A DNA stretch of 64,000 nt from Pseudomonadota bacterium (lineage in GTDB: Bacteria; Pseudomonadota; Gammaproteobacteria; Burkholderiales; Burkholderiaceae_C). Position 1 is the stretch's first letter, and each line of letters begins with the position of its first letter. Below the pieces are notes generated by a model. That model was given only the letters and a program-made list of their open reading frames with translations. It was not told the DNA's origin and made no database searches. Shown piece after piece: positions 16,804 through 25,652 of the stretch. The stretch covers positions 1-64,000 of the forward strand of contig JAFEEG010000047.1 of NCBI GenBank assembly GCA_018241225.1, written 5' to 3'. A program made the position numbers and the translations under genes.

Positions 16804-18066
16804 CTAAGCGAAGGGCGGCTGATTAACGTGTGCAGAGGCTTGGACGAGAACCAAACAGCGCTCTTTGGCACGTGTGACTGCGTTGTACAGCAGTCTGCGC
16901 TTCTGGTCATTGCTCCCGGCGACGGCTGCGGGCCAAAGCACAACAACGTTGTCGAATTCGCGGTTCTTGGCCCCGTGGACAGTCATGCCTCGCCAACTAC
17001 GCCCCTCCACCTTGCGAACCCGTCGACGCTGGGCGAATCCCTGCTCGATGGCCTTCTCAATCTCCATCCTCGAGAAGGTGATTTTCGAGCGTGCACGCCT
17101 CTGCAAATCCATCCAATCGGAAACGTCCCTAGCAGCACGCGGATCACCTGCGGCCGCGAGAAGTTTGACAACCGAAGGAGCATCGTTCACATCCTTCAAC
17201 GCCAGGCCAGCAAGGAACCTACTCGCCGCTTTGGCTTCCGACGCTTCCCACGAGATCTCGTAAGGCCCGGCGCCTTTTGACGTCTTGTTGTTCGCGCTCC
17301 ACGTCAACGCGGCTTTCGCAAATGATCCGAGCGTAGGAGTAATGACGGCAACGCTTTTTCCCCCGCCGAACCAGCTCAAGTTCCCGCTCAGCCACGCACC
17401 GGCGAGTGCAGAACTTGAAGTTAGTTGAATCTTGAAGCGCTTCCCAGACGTGGGCGGTAGTCCGTTTCGAATGGCAGTAGCTGCGTCCAATAACTCCGCG
17501 ACGTTTGTACGCCTGGGCTGACTGAGCTCTTTCGGAGGGCAAACTTTGTCAAGCCAAGTGCACGCAGGATTGGGGCGAAGCGCTTCGTCCAGGCACTGAA
17601 ACTCATCGGCTGCCGCGAACACGTGCAGCCGGATGGCCAGACCTTCGATCAGGCGAAGACGATTGGGCGTCAAGTCCTGCGCCTCATCCAATATCAGAAC
17701 CGGGAACGAAGCGGCGACCCAGCCGCGAACTTCGTGGATCTGCAACAGGTCACCGGCGGCGTCGCACACGCGCTCGTACTGGTTCGGCTCAATATTGGCG
17801 TGCCCGAGCCTTACGGCGAGAGATAGCCACCGTCGAACCAGCCTCCATGCGAAGCTGTCAATGGTTGAACAATCCGTCCTCTCCCGAAGAGCATGCAGTT
17901 CTCCCAGCCGCGCTTCCAATCGGCGGCGGGAACCGTGCATGAAAGTGAGTGCCAAGACCTTCTGGCCATCCGCCAAAGGCATCGCGTCCAAATGCGCGAT
18001 CAAAGACTGCATCAGTTGATGCGTCTTTCCGCATCCGGCGCCGCCCGTGAACGCTTGCACCGTCAC
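16804..18066 (-). CDS. UvrD-like helicase, GajB-like
   Basis: A superfamily 1 helicase of 420 residues. Motif I (GGAGCGKT, 8-15), motif II (LILDEAQDL, about 124-132), the TVHGAKNREFDNVVV box near 375 and motif VI (YNAVTRAKERCLVLV near 402) are all present. The length is short for UvrD/PcrA and close to the compact helicases that pair with OLD nucleases. Its GTG start is placed within the GTGA overlap with the OLD gene stop; the open frame runs further upstream, but nothing supports a start there. In Gabija, GajB associates with GajA and responds to nucleic-acid changes during phage infection. Partnering here is inferred from the overlap and gene order. Confidence 0.85.
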   Translation of the reverse strand: MTVQAFTGGAGCGKTHQLMQSLIAHLDAMPLADGQKVLALTFMHGSRRRLEARLGELHALRERTDCSTIDSFAWRLVRRWLSLAVRLGHANIEPNQYERVCDAAGDLLQIHEVRGWVAASFPVLILDEAQDLTPNRLRLIEGLAIRLHVFAAADEFQCLDEALRPNPACTWLDKVCPPKELSQPRRTNVAELLDAATAIRNGLPPTSGKRFKIQLTSSSALAGAWLSGNLSWFGGGKSVAVITPTLGSFAKAALTWSANNKTSKGAGPYEISWEASEAKAASRFLAGLALKDVNDAPSVVKLLAAAGDPRAARDVSDWMDLQRRARSKITFSRMEIEKAIEQGFAQRRRVRKVEGRSWRGMTVHGAKNREFDNVVVLWPAAVAGSNDQKRRLLYNAVTRAKERCLVLVQASAHVNQPPFA

Positions 18067-19853
18067 GGCCGAAATACCCAGACTCCGCCCGAATCCTGGA
18101 CGAAGCGTTGCGTCGCATTCGAGCCAGCGCAAGCACACGCAAGGCCATCCAACATGTCGCCGGCACGCAACCGGCATGCGGCCGTGGTGGAAATCGCCTC
18201 CGCGACGAGCTCATAGGCAATGATGTCCATTTTCTTTGACTTGAGGTAAGCCACAACCTCAGCCACTGAAGTGGGAGCCACCTCGAACAGCTCCGCAAGC
18301 TTCGGCACGACAGCAACTTCATCCGCCGACAGAATCCAGCCAACCGTGTCCTCAAACATTGCTCCGTCGTTCCAGCGAACGATGGAAGCTGGAGGCGCTC
18401 CCGCGTTCCGCAGTTGACCTACGTACAGCAACCCCTCGCCATCGCCATCGACCAGGCATGTCACGCGTCGATGCAGTCTCGACATCAGCCGATAGGTGTC
18501 GACCACTCTGGCATCTTCGGTCGGCACCACGCCCACCTCAATTCCGAACGGCCTGCTTGTGCCATCGACCCATCCGGCCGACATCATCAGTGGTTTCAGA
18601 ATGCATCGAAGCAGCTGAAAATCCGCTCGCCCTTCGGGTACAAGCAGAGAAGGCTGCATGAGCGCACCAAGCACATCCACACGACTGTGCTGGAAAAACT
18701 TGCGCTGCCAATTTGGAGCGGTAGGAGGTAGGGGGGCTTCGAGAAATGACTGCGCAGACAAGATGCCGTCGTGCCTCATCAGGATCAGTACGGAGGTCGG
18801 ATCAGCCATGCTCGCAACCAGCGGCGAATGCGTGGTCACAAATGTTTGTGTAGAGAGCGCCTGAACGCGCTGCACGAGACGCTGCTGAGCAGCCGGCGGT
18901 AGGTGAACTTCAGGCTCCTCCAAAGCCATGAGAAATTCGCCGCCAGCCTCTGACCGGGCGCGTCCGAGCTCGAGCAATAGAAGCAGCCCCTGCATGGAGA
19001 TCAAGCCACTTCCCTGCCTCGCAGCGGGGATGCTGATGCCATCGAGTCCCGCGAAATGAGCCGACACGGCCTCCATGACGGAGCGGCTATCGGTTCCCGT
19101 CAGCCGGAGTTGAACCTTGGGGGAATTGGGAAAAGAGCGCGCGATCTCATCGTTGAGGCTACGGATCAGTGGCTCGATTCCTGGGTCGGTATCGATCGGT
19201 TGCTCGGGCGACCGTAGCCGGTCTCTCTCGGCGAGTATGGCCGCCGCCGGTTGTTTGGCGGAAGCCAGAACGGTGCGCTTGAAGAGTTCGTTACCCCAAG
19301 AAAAAACTTTGTCCCATGTTCGACTTGCCCGCACCAAATAAAAACTGAGTTCCTGGATGAGCTTGCCGGGGACAATTGCTGGCGAGTCCTCCGCGAATGG
19401 ATCGAAAGGCTCGTCGTGATCGTGGAAGTACCGGAGCATTTCCACAGAAAGTGACTCGTGGTCAAACCTGGCTTGAACGGCAATCTGGCAGCAGAGCTTC
19501 CACGCCTGATTGTCTCGCTGAGGATGGACAGCGCCATTGGCCTCGTCCAGCCACTTGACGACTGCGCGGCCTTCCCGAAACCATTGGCTGGTGAGGTCCG
19601 GATCGTCGAGTGGAAAGTCCGTGACAGTGGCCAGTAGCTTGAGGCGGTCAATGGGCTGCGGGCACGAGCCATAGAAGTCATGCTCCGTCAGTTCTCGCAA
19701 AAGTCGATCCCGCCCCAGCAACAGGGTTAGCGCCTCAATGAGCGTGGTTTTTCCGGTGTTGTTGTCGCCGACAAAAACGGGATGCCTACCGAAGCGGATA
19801 AAGCCGGATCGGACGCCGCGGAAGTTCTCGATCGTCAGGGTGGCGACTCTCAT
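18063..19853 (-). CDS. OLD-family ATPase/Toprim nuclease, GajA-like
   Basis: This 596-residue protein has an N-terminal ABC ATPase and a C-terminal Toprim domain, the design of overcoming-lysogenization-defect (OLD) nucleases. Visible motifs are Walker A GDNNTGKTT (29-37), a GSGLISMQGLLLLLELG signature region, Walker B LMALEEPEVHL, an H-loop VTTHSPLVAS, the Toprim Glu in VPEGRADFQLL (about 405), and CLVDGDGEG (about 466). All acidic residues expected for metal-dependent cleavage are present. Being encoded next to a UvrD-like helicase makes it a class 2 OLD, the group containing GajA. I start it at the ATG just before RVATLTIENF, since OLD proteins begin there; 16 extra residues are possible. 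Confidence 0.85.
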   Translation of the reverse strand: MRVATLTIENFRGVRSGFIRFGRHPVFVGDNNTGKTTLIEALTLLLGRDRLLRELTEHDFYGSCPQPIDRLKLLATVTDFPLDDPDLTSQWFREGRAVVKWLDEANGAVHPQRDNQAWKLCCQIAVQARFDHESLSVEMLRYFHDHDEPFDPFAEDSPAIVPGKLIQELSFYLVRASRTWDKVFSWGNELFKRTVLASAKQPAAAILAERDRLRSPEQPIDTDPGIEPLIRSLNDEIARSFPNSPKVQLRLTGTDSRSVMEAVSAHFAGLDGISIPAARQGSGLISMQGLLLLLELGRARSEAGGEFLMALEEPEVHLPPAAQQRLVQRVQALSTQTFVTTHSPLVASMADPTSVLILMRHDGILSAQSFLEAPLPPTAPNWQRKFFQHSRVDVLGALMQPSLLVPEGRADFQLLRCILKPLMMSAGWVDGTSRPFGIEVGVVPTEDARVVDTYRLMSRLHRRVTCLVDGDGEGLLYVGQLRNAGAPPASIVRWNDGAMFEDTVGWILSADEVAVVPKLAELFEVAPTSVAEVVAYLKSKKMDIIAYELVAEAISTTAACRLRAGDMLDGLACACAGSNATQRFVQDSGGVWVFRP

Positions 19854-19863
19854 CGCATGCTTC

Positions 19864-21033
19864 TCATGCGGCGGGCGTTGGCGTAGCCTTGGAGACGACA
19901 ATCGGCTGGACGAGCTCCTTGACGACCTGGGCGGCTTCCGCCGTTGGCGTGCTCGTCAAGTTGTGCTTGTCATAGATTCGTCCGGGCGGGCTTCCGATTG
20001 TGGTGAGCGTGTCCGCGCACAGCTTGGCAAGCGGAGTTTCAGGCGTCGCCCTTTCCGTCAAGTCCGACATCTGCTTGTGGAAGCCTTGAAATGATGCAGC
20101 GATCGCTGCTTTGTACCCATAGTCCTCTTCGAGCCGCTTGGCGAGGGCCGCCTCCCTACTGGCATGTAGAGCGAGCCAGATCAATGCTGCAGCGATGGGC
20201 AACCTTGCAAGCCACAAGCGAAACAACTCGTCGTAGCTCAGCGGCGTGCCCGCAGCATAGACATTCCAAAGCCCCGTCAGGGCAAGAAAGATCAGTACGA
20301 CCAACGAGCCAACGAACATCCACTGCCATCTGCCGCTAGGCTTCAAAAACGACTTCCGTCGCTCGTCAAATGCGCTTGCGAGCCCTGCGCTGGTTGCACC
20401 TGGGAGCAATCCAATGATGACTGCGAGTTGCGCTTCGGATTGCGCGCGAAGATTCTTCAGTTGTTCCTCATAGTTGGCAAGGCGCTCGTCGACTGTTTGA
20501 GCTTTAGCTGCAAGATCCTTCAGGGAATCGGTCGCTTCTTTTGCCTCCGCCGCAAGATCCTCGACGGCTTTGCTCTCTGCTTCCGCTGTCGTTCTCGCAG
20601 CTTTCGTCGCGAGCAATATTTCAGAAGCAGAATCGGACGCAGACTGAGCTCGTGCCTTGAAAGCCTCCGCGTCTGTAGCTTGCTGCTTTGCAGCCGTCAG
20701 TTGCCTATCAAGGTCCCCACGAACTTTGTCCGCGTGGATCTGCGCCTGCTCAATGTGGTCAGATTTGGTGGCAATTACTGTTTGGTAGTCGCTGATCTGC
20801 GCTTTGGCGGCCAATGCCTCTCCAGCGATGGTCGCGATCTGAGTCGATCGCAAGTGCATCTCCGCGAGACCGGTTGCGGTCTGCTTCTGCGCGTCGAGGA
20901 GTTCATCGGTGATGCTTGTTACGTGCTGAGCTTTCAACGTGATGTCAGCAAGCGTCTGGGTCGCCTCTGCGATCAGCCCCTCCATCATCTGCCCAGATGA
21001 TCCGTTAATCGGACCTTCCTGTTCTTTTGTCAT
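19864..21033 (-). CDS. coiled-coil membrane protein upstream of OLD gene
   Basis: I cannot name this 389-residue protein. Residues about 15-205 form a long Ala/Gln/Glu/Lys-rich coiled coil with no Trp. Two membrane segments follow (about 238-260, starting WMFVGSLVVLIFL, and about 273-291, RLPIAAALIWLAL). After that come SREAALAKRLEEDYGYKAA, a helical stretch and a short Pro/Thr-rich tail. The topology suggests a long cytoplasmic coil anchored in the inner membrane. It ends 10 bp before the OLD nuclease gene, so the three genes probably form one operon. Two-gene Gabija systems lack such a protein. Sensor or membrane effector are both possible; neither is shown by sequence. Confidence 0.75.
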   Translation of the reverse strand: MTKEQEGPINGSSGQMMEGLIAEATQTLADITLKAQHVTSITDELLDAQKQTATGLAEMHLRSTQIATIAGEALAAKAQISDYQTVIATKSDHIEQAQIHADKVRGDLDRQLTAAKQQATDAEAFKARAQSASDSASEILLATKAARTTAEAESKAVEDLAAEAKEATDSLKDLAAKAQTVDERLANYEEQLKNLRAQSEAQLAVIIGLLPGATSAGLASAFDERRKSFLKPSGRWQWMFVGSLVVLIFLALTGLWNVYAAGTPLSYDELFRLWLARLPIAAALIWLALHASREAALAKRLEEDYGYKAAIAASFQGFHKQMSDLTERATPETPLAKLCADTLTTIGSPPGRIYDKHNLTSTPTAEAAQVVKELVQPIVVSKATPTPAA

Positions 21034-21285
21034 TCGAGCGATGCCTTCTATTCGTCAATCGGACATGGTGTCGCCAGTGGCGACGCCTCGCGCGACTGTA
21101 CGAACTCGCGGAGCGCCTGCATCTCCTCAAAGTTAGGGAGGCGTGGAGGCGGCGTGTGAGTTTTGTCACATGGGTGTCCTGAGTTGTCCAACACACGCTG
21201 TTCAGGCTGCATGGCCTCGAGACTGTTGCAACAGATAATCCGTGATGGCGCTCTCTCGCCAAAGCGAGTCGCCAAGTTTGTAGAT

Positions 21286-21969
21286 ATGGACTTAGAGCAG
21301 ATCAAATCACTGGCACCTGTCACCACGCCCGTCGTCTCCGCTATTGCAGCGCTCGGCGGGGTCTACCTCGGCAACCGCCTGACCATTCGTCGCGAAGAAA
21401 AGAAAGAGCAGCGTGATCGCGAGCGGTCGGCAACATTCTTGGCCGTCCAGGCGCTCGCTCATCTTGAGCGCTTCATCGCGGGGTGCCTTTCTGTCGCCTA
21501 CGATGACGGAACCGAATACGGCCGACCGTCGAATGGCGACTATCACCAAGCGACCGTGGACCCGCCGTCTTTTGAGCCAGATAGCCTAGACGTCGATTGG
21601 AAATCGCTTCCAACCGAGCTCATGTACCGGATTCTCGAGATCCCCTACCTGCTCGAACAGATCCAGAATCGTTTGTCTGACGAGCGCTTCGATGATCCCC
21701 CGGACTACCACGAGTATTTCCTCACTCGCCGGATGCGCTACGCCGAACTTGGCCTGGAGGTTCATGCCACCGCCGAGATGTTGCGCGGGCATGCACGACT
21801 GCCCCAGCGGCGAACGGCCGATGAAATTGCTTACCAGGTGGACGCGCTTGACTCGATCCGCGAAGGACGGGCCGCCGACTTGAAGCGGTTTGAATCAAGG
21901 CTGGCGCAGCAACAACTTAAAGACGCGGCGGATTGGGCTGCTTTCATCGAATCCTCCCAAACAAAGTAG
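21286..21969 (+). CDS. membrane-anchored hypothetical protein
   Basis: The 227-residue product has one membrane segment near the N-terminus (PVVSAIAALGGVYLGNRL), followed at once by a highly charged RREEKKEQRDRERS helix. The rest is a cytoplasmic helical domain containing HLERFIAGCLS and a Tyr/Pro-rich middle. Starting at MDLEQIKSLAP puts the membrane helix within the first 30 residues, as is usual for such proteins. In-frame starts at 21163 and 21211 are possible and no ribosome site decides. It precedes an AbiC-like gene by 34 bp on the same strand, and the two look like a unit. Function unknown; the layout recalls small membrane proteins found in phage-defence loci. Confidence 0.6.
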   Translation: MDLEQIKSLAPVTTPVVSAIAALGGVYLGNRLTIRREEKKEQRDRERSATFLAVQALAHLERFIAGCLSVAYDDGTEYGRPSNGDYHQATVDPPSFEPDSLDVDWKSLPTELMYRILEIPYLLEQIQNRLSDERFDDPPDYHEYFLTRRMRYAELGLEVHATAEMLRGHARLPQRRTADEIAYQVDALDSIREGRAADLKRFESRLAQQQLKDAADWAAFIESSQTK

Positions 21970-22003
21970 CTTCAATCTCAGTCCAGATCAGAGGAAGGCC
22001 AAC

Positions 22004-22882
22004 TTGAAGTCTAGAAGGTTCATCATTGTCAGTACCTTGATCGCCCTGGCGGTCGTCGGCGCGTGGATCGCTTGGTTGAGCGTCATTGCAGTGCCCGTTG
22101 CCAAGATCGCCGCGGTCAAGAACGTCGCGGATTCGGACCAGCAGGTGCGCATCACGAGTGAAGTGCTGGGCCAAGCGGGGGATATGTTCGGCGGGCTGAA
22201 CACGCTGTTTGCCGGGCTCGCGTTTGCTTTTGTCGCTCTGGCGGCGTTCCTTCAACGAAAAACGCTTGACTCGCAAGATCAGCAACTGAAAGCGGCGCAT
22301 GCCCAGCAGAAGCTTGCCGAGTTTGAGCCTCTATTTTTTCAGTTGTTAGGAGTGTTCCGGGATCTTGCGGCCGATGCCCGCCTCGCGTACCGAGGTGCCA
22401 GCGATGTGCCACTCTCGGAGCCATCGGTCAGGACATGGCTGGAGGACATCGGCATGACCGCCGTCGATGGTTCCGGGATGACACCAGGCGAGACGAGGTC
22501 ACTCCTTGCCGACGAGTTTGCTCGGGACATGTATCAGCCCAACGAACACGTCCTCGGTCCTATGCTCCGCACCCTGTATCACGTCTTCCGCCTGATTGCT
22601 GATTCGGGGCTGCCCGAGAAGCAGCAGATTCGATACGCGAATATCGCGCGTGGCTTGCTCAGTGCCGATCTGCTCCTCTTACTGATGCTGAACTGCTTGT
22701 CCCGACCGGGCGCAGGTTTCAAGCCATATGTCGAGTACTTTGGCTTGCTCAAACACATTCGCATCGGATCGGACCACAACTTGGATGAACGACTCGCAGA
22801 GTTCTTCGCGCCGTCGGCCCGGATGGACTACAAAGGTCGTCTGGAGGCTTGGCAGGGCACTCCGCCCCAACTTCCTGAATAG
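22004..22882 (+). CDS. putative AbiC-type abortive infection membrane protein
   Basis: This 292-residue protein fits the putative phage abortive infection (putAbiC) family. Two membrane helices (about 6-27 and about 62-85, the latter LFAGLAFAFVALAAFLQRK) are followed by a short coil and LAEFEPLFFQLLGVFRD. The later signature region reads LYHVFRLIADSG, then RYANIARGLLSADLLLLLML and NCLS. Family members are thought to act at the membrane and stop phage spread by halting the infected cell. The TTG at 22004 is chosen because GAGGAAGG lies five bases upstream; the open frame starts earlier inside the previous gene. It forms a pair with the upstream membrane protein, divergent from the OLD/helicase operon. 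Confidence 0.75.
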   Translation: MKSRRFIIVSTLIALAVVGAWIAWLSVIAVPVAKIAAVKNVADSDQQVRITSEVLGQAGDMFGGLNTLFAGLAFAFVALAAFLQRKTLDSQDQQLKAAHAQQKLAEFEPLFFQLLGVFRDLAADARLAYRGASDVPLSEPSVRTWLEDIGMTAVDGSGMTPGETRSLLADEFARDMYQPNEHVLGPMLRTLYHVFRLIADSGLPEKQQIRYANIARGLLSADLLLLLMLNCLSRPGAGFKPYVEYFGLLKHIRIGSDHNLDERLAEFFAPSARMDYKGRLEAWQGTPPQLPE

Positions 22883-23349
22883 AACGGCGCGCGACATCCA
22901 AACACTGTTGCGCGAGCCGTGCCTCATCTTCAGGCGCGTGCTTGTTCGTTGGCCGCTTGCCCTCGTCGACGAGCACATGGGCCCTGGCAATCACGCCCTG
23001 TTTCTAGACGCCGTGGGTACACGTAGAGAGGCCACGTCATCCATTCAGTCCCTTCCAGGCGTCACGGACTCAGGCCTCTGCCCTCGAGCATTCGTCGGTG
23101 CAGCCCGAGCTAGCGCTTGAAGCTTTGGGGCGCAAGGCTTGTGCTATCAACGTTAGGAGAAGACGATCGCGCCCTAGTGGCGATCTTGCTCAAGCGGAGT
23201 TGAGAGCCGCCACTATCTCGGTCGGCAGTTCACGCCCTAGAGCGAGCCCCGCCTTCTTGGCCGATTTCCGATACCAGTTACCCACGATAATTGAATGGTA
23301 TCGTTGGCCCTTTGGCGTGTTTTCGATACCTTGAATACCGCTTGGCAAG
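22883..23349. other. spacer upstream of integrase gene
   Basis: No convincing gene is seen. The right end carries three copies of a CGATACC heptamer (one inverted), listed separately, and should contain the integrase promoter and possibly recombination arm sites. No tRNA gene or recognisable attachment core was found. Confidence 0.4.
23269..23330. repeat. three CGATACC heptamers before the integrase
   Basis: CGATACC occurs at 23269-23275 and 23324-23330, and as its complement GGTATCG at 23297-23303. The first and second copies form an inverted pair, and nearby TTGGCC/GGCC bases extend the symmetry loosely. The cluster ends 19 bp before the integrase start codon. It could be a regulator-binding region or recombinase arm-type sites. 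Confidence 0.4.
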
Positions 23350-24450
23350 ATGGTTGGACGGCCTGCTCCCTTCGCTGACTCGGCGCCGGTGCCCGCGCTG
23401 AAACGCCATCCGCTGCTGGATCCGACGCAGCTGTCGGCGCTCACGCGGGATGCCGTGCAGGAGCTTCTCCGCGAAGGCGAATCGGTCAACACCCTCGCCT
23501 CCTACCGCTCGGCGCTGCGCTACTGGTCGGCCTGGTATGCGGCGCGCTACGGTGAAGTGCTGCGCCTGCCGGTGGCCGTGCCCGTGGTGGTGCAGTTCAT
23601 CGTGGACCATGCGCAGCGCAGCACGCGCGCGGGCCTGGCGATGGAGCTGCCGCCCACGGTGGACGAGGCGCTGGTCGCCGCGGGCTACAAGGGAAAACGC
23701 GGGGCCCTGGCCCTGAACACGCTCATCCACCGCCTGTCGGTGCTATCGAAAGCGCACCAGTTGGCCAAGGCGGCCAATCCCTGCGCCGATCCGATGGTGC
23801 GCGAGCTCCTGGCCAAGACCCGGCGCGCCTACGCCAAGCGCGGCGTGACTCCGCGCAAGCAGGCGGCCCTCACCAAAGAGCCGCTGCAGGCGGTGCTGGC
23901 CACCTGCGACGAATCGTTGAAAGGGCTGCGCGACCGCGCCCTGCTCCTCTTCGCCTGGTCCACCGGCGGGCGCCGGCGCTCGGAGGTCGCGAACGCCAGT
24001 CATGAACAGCTGCGCCGCGTGGCCGAGGGCCAATACCTTTTCACGCTGGGCCACTCGAAAACGAACCAGAGCGGTGCTCAGCGCCCTGAAGACGTGAAGC
24101 CGCTGGTGGGGACGGCCGCCCAGGCGATGGACGCGTGGCTCGCGGCCAGCAAGATCACCTCCGGCGCCCTCTTCCGGCGCGTGCGCAAAGGCGGCCTCAT
24201 TGCCGAGCCGCTGAGCGCCGCGGCCGTGCGCGAGATCGTGAAAGCGCGCTGCGCGCTGGCGGGGGTGGACGGCGACTATTCGGCGCACTCGCTGCGCTCG
24301 GGCTTTGTCACCGAGGCGGGTAAAAGAAACATGCCGCTGGGGGACACGATGGCGCTGACCGGACACCGGAGTGTGCCGACGGTGTTGGGGTATTTTAGGG
24401 CGGAAGGCGCCCTCAGCTCGCCGGTGGCCCGCCTGATGGACGACGAGTAG
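23350..24450 (+). CDS. tyrosine recombinase / site-specific integrase
   Basis: A 366-residue integrase. The N-terminal core-binding domain (about 30-170) includes VNTLASYRSALRYWSAWY. The catalytic domain carries the full tyrosine-recombinase set: Arg in STGGRRRSEVAN (about 207-213), His-x-x-Arg in HSLRSGF (about 312), His in TGHRSV (about 338) and Tyr in VLGYFRAEG (about 347). It should cut and rejoin DNA to insert or excise a mobile element. It marks the right edge of the defence island. No excisionase, tRNA or att core was recognised. The element may be an integrated island rather than a phage, since no phage structural genes are present. Confidence 0.9.
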   Translation: MVGRPAPFADSAPVPALKRHPLLDPTQLSALTRDAVQELLREGESVNTLASYRSALRYWSAWYAARYGEVLRLPVAVPVVVQFIVDHAQRSTRAGLAMELPPTVDEALVAAGYKGKRGALALNTLIHRLSVLSKAHQLAKAANPCADPMVRELLAKTRRAYAKRGVTPRKQAALTKEPLQAVLATCDESLKGLRDRALLLFAWSTGGRRRSEVANASHEQLRRVAEGQYLFTLGHSKTNQSGAQRPEDVKPLVGTAAQAMDAWLAASKITSGALFRRVRKGGLIAEPLSAAAVREIVKARCALAGVDGDYSAHSLRSGFVTEAGKRNMPLGDTMALTGHRSVPTVLGYFRAEGALSSPVARLMDDE

Positions 24451-24914
24451 TGGGGCATCCGCGCTTCACGAAATCCGGTCCTCAAGGCGCGCCGCGCCAG
24501 GTCCACCACGCCCTGCCGGCCAGACCCGCAGGCACCTGTTTTGCCCACCCGGCTGCTGCGCTGCAGGACAGGCGCACATGTCGTGGAGAACAGCCCACAT
24601 TCCCCTGGGCAGCACGCCGCGATCCCGATGTCGCGGCCTGGGCCGCAGGCATCATCAGGGCATGGCCGCTGACGACTTATTTGCCTCCCCCGACATGCTG
24701 ACGCCCGAGCTCTGCTTGACAGCCCAGCGCGCGGGCAAGGCCCTGGCCAAGCTCACCGAACCGGAGCAGCTGGCGGTGCTGGGCGTCGAGCTACAGCGAC
24801 ATGAGCGACCGATAGCTGCGCGTCATTGCCACCGCTCAGCCAGGCGGTGCGCCGCGGCCACTGCCGACCGAGCCTCCCGTCGGGGCGGGTGAAGGCATCA
24901 GCGATGATCGGGCC
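24451..24914. other. spacer after integrase with weak small frame
   Basis: Apart from a possible short gene (listed separately) this stretch shows no clear features. If the integrase lies at an island end, an attachment site could be here, but no direct repeat with the rest of the window was noticed. Confidence 0.35.
24662..24892 (+). CDS. possible small hypothetical protein
   Basis: The first about 50 residues read naturally (AADDLFASPDMLTPELCLTA, then KALAKLTEPEQLAVLGVELQ), suggesting a real or formerly real helical protein. The last 25 residues turn into Arg/His/Ala/Cys-rich sequence typical of a frame that has lost coding constraint. It may be a short intact gene, or the start of a longer one with a frameshift near 24800. 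No family recognised. Confidence 0.3.
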   Translation: MAADDLFASPDMLTPELCLTAQRAGKALAKLTEPEQLAVLGVELQRHERPIAARHCHRSARRCAAATADRASRRGG

Positions 24915-25622
24915 ATGTGCTCCAACTACGAAGCAGTCTCGCGCGCCGACCGGTTGCTGAGCTTCTTTGGCGTCGTGCGCGAGCGTGATGACCCCACGGC
25001 CACGGTCTTCCCCACGGGCATCGCGCCGTTCATTCGCTTGGCCGAGGACGGCTCGGGCCACCGGCGCGTGCACGACGGCGCCTTCGGGTTGCTGCCTTAC
25101 TTCGCCAAGGAGCTGGCCTACGGCCGGCGCACCTACAACGCACGCTCGGAGACGGTGGCCACCTTGCCCAGCTTCAAGGACGCCTGGCGCCGGGGTCAGC
25201 GCTGCATCATCCCGGCCGAGAGCATCTTCGAGCCCAGCTACGAGACGGGCAAGGCAGTGCGCTGGCGCATCTCCCAGCCCGGCGACATCCCAATGGGCAT
25301 CGCCGGCATCTATACCAAGTGGCGTGACCCGCAAAGCGGCCAGGAGCTGTACAGCTTCGCCATGCTCACCGTCAACGCCGATGGGCATCCGGTGATGAAG
25401 CGTTTTCACAAGGCCGAGGACGAAAAGCGCATGGTGGTGATCCTGGATCCGGCCGAGTACGACCCGTGGTTGAGCGCGCCCGTTGGGCAGGCTGCGACGT
25501 TCTTCAGGCAATGGATGGGCCCCTTGGACTCCTATGCGGCACCGCTACCGCCGCGCGCGCCCAAGGCACACAGCGGTCAACTCATCGCCCCCAAGCCCAA
25601 CAGCGAACCGGGACTTTTTTAG
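24915..25622 (+). CDS. yedK: SRAP (HMCES/YedK) DNA-protein crosslink protein
   Basis: This 235-residue protein is an SOS-response-associated peptidase. The catalytic Cys2 directly follows the initiator Met (MCSNYEA). The conserved TYNARSET (Asn/Arg), RCIIPAESIFEP (catalytic-type Glu) and MKRFHKAEDEKRM (His) blocks follow in the expected order. Family members bind abasic sites in single-stranded DNA, form a thiazolidine crosslink through Cys2 and so shield the lesion. The length is usual, and the C-terminus is Pro-rich and probably flexible. It lies after the integrase gene. A LexA-type box occurs just after its stop, not before its start, so SOS control of this gene itself is not shown. Confidence 0.9.
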   Translation: MCSNYEAVSRADRLLSFFGVVRERDDPTATVFPTGIAPFIRLAEDGSGHRRVHDGAFGLLPYFAKELAYGRRTYNARSETVATLPSFKDAWRRGQRCIIPAESIFEPSYETGKAVRWRISQPGDIPMGIAGIYTKWRDPQSGQELYSFAMLTVNADGHPVMKRFHKAEDEKRMVVILDPAEYDPWLSAPVGQAATFFRQWMGPLDSYAAPLPPRAPKAHSGQLIAPKPNSEPGLF

Positions 25623-25652
25623 GGCTCGCCGAGATCGGTGCCTCGGCCCAAG

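Noticed and set aside
16804..19853. Calling the OLD/helicase pair a plain Gabija system
   Set aside because: Motifs fit the two Gabija families, but the helicase is short and an extra membrane coiled-coil gene is linked, so I describe it as Gabija-like only.
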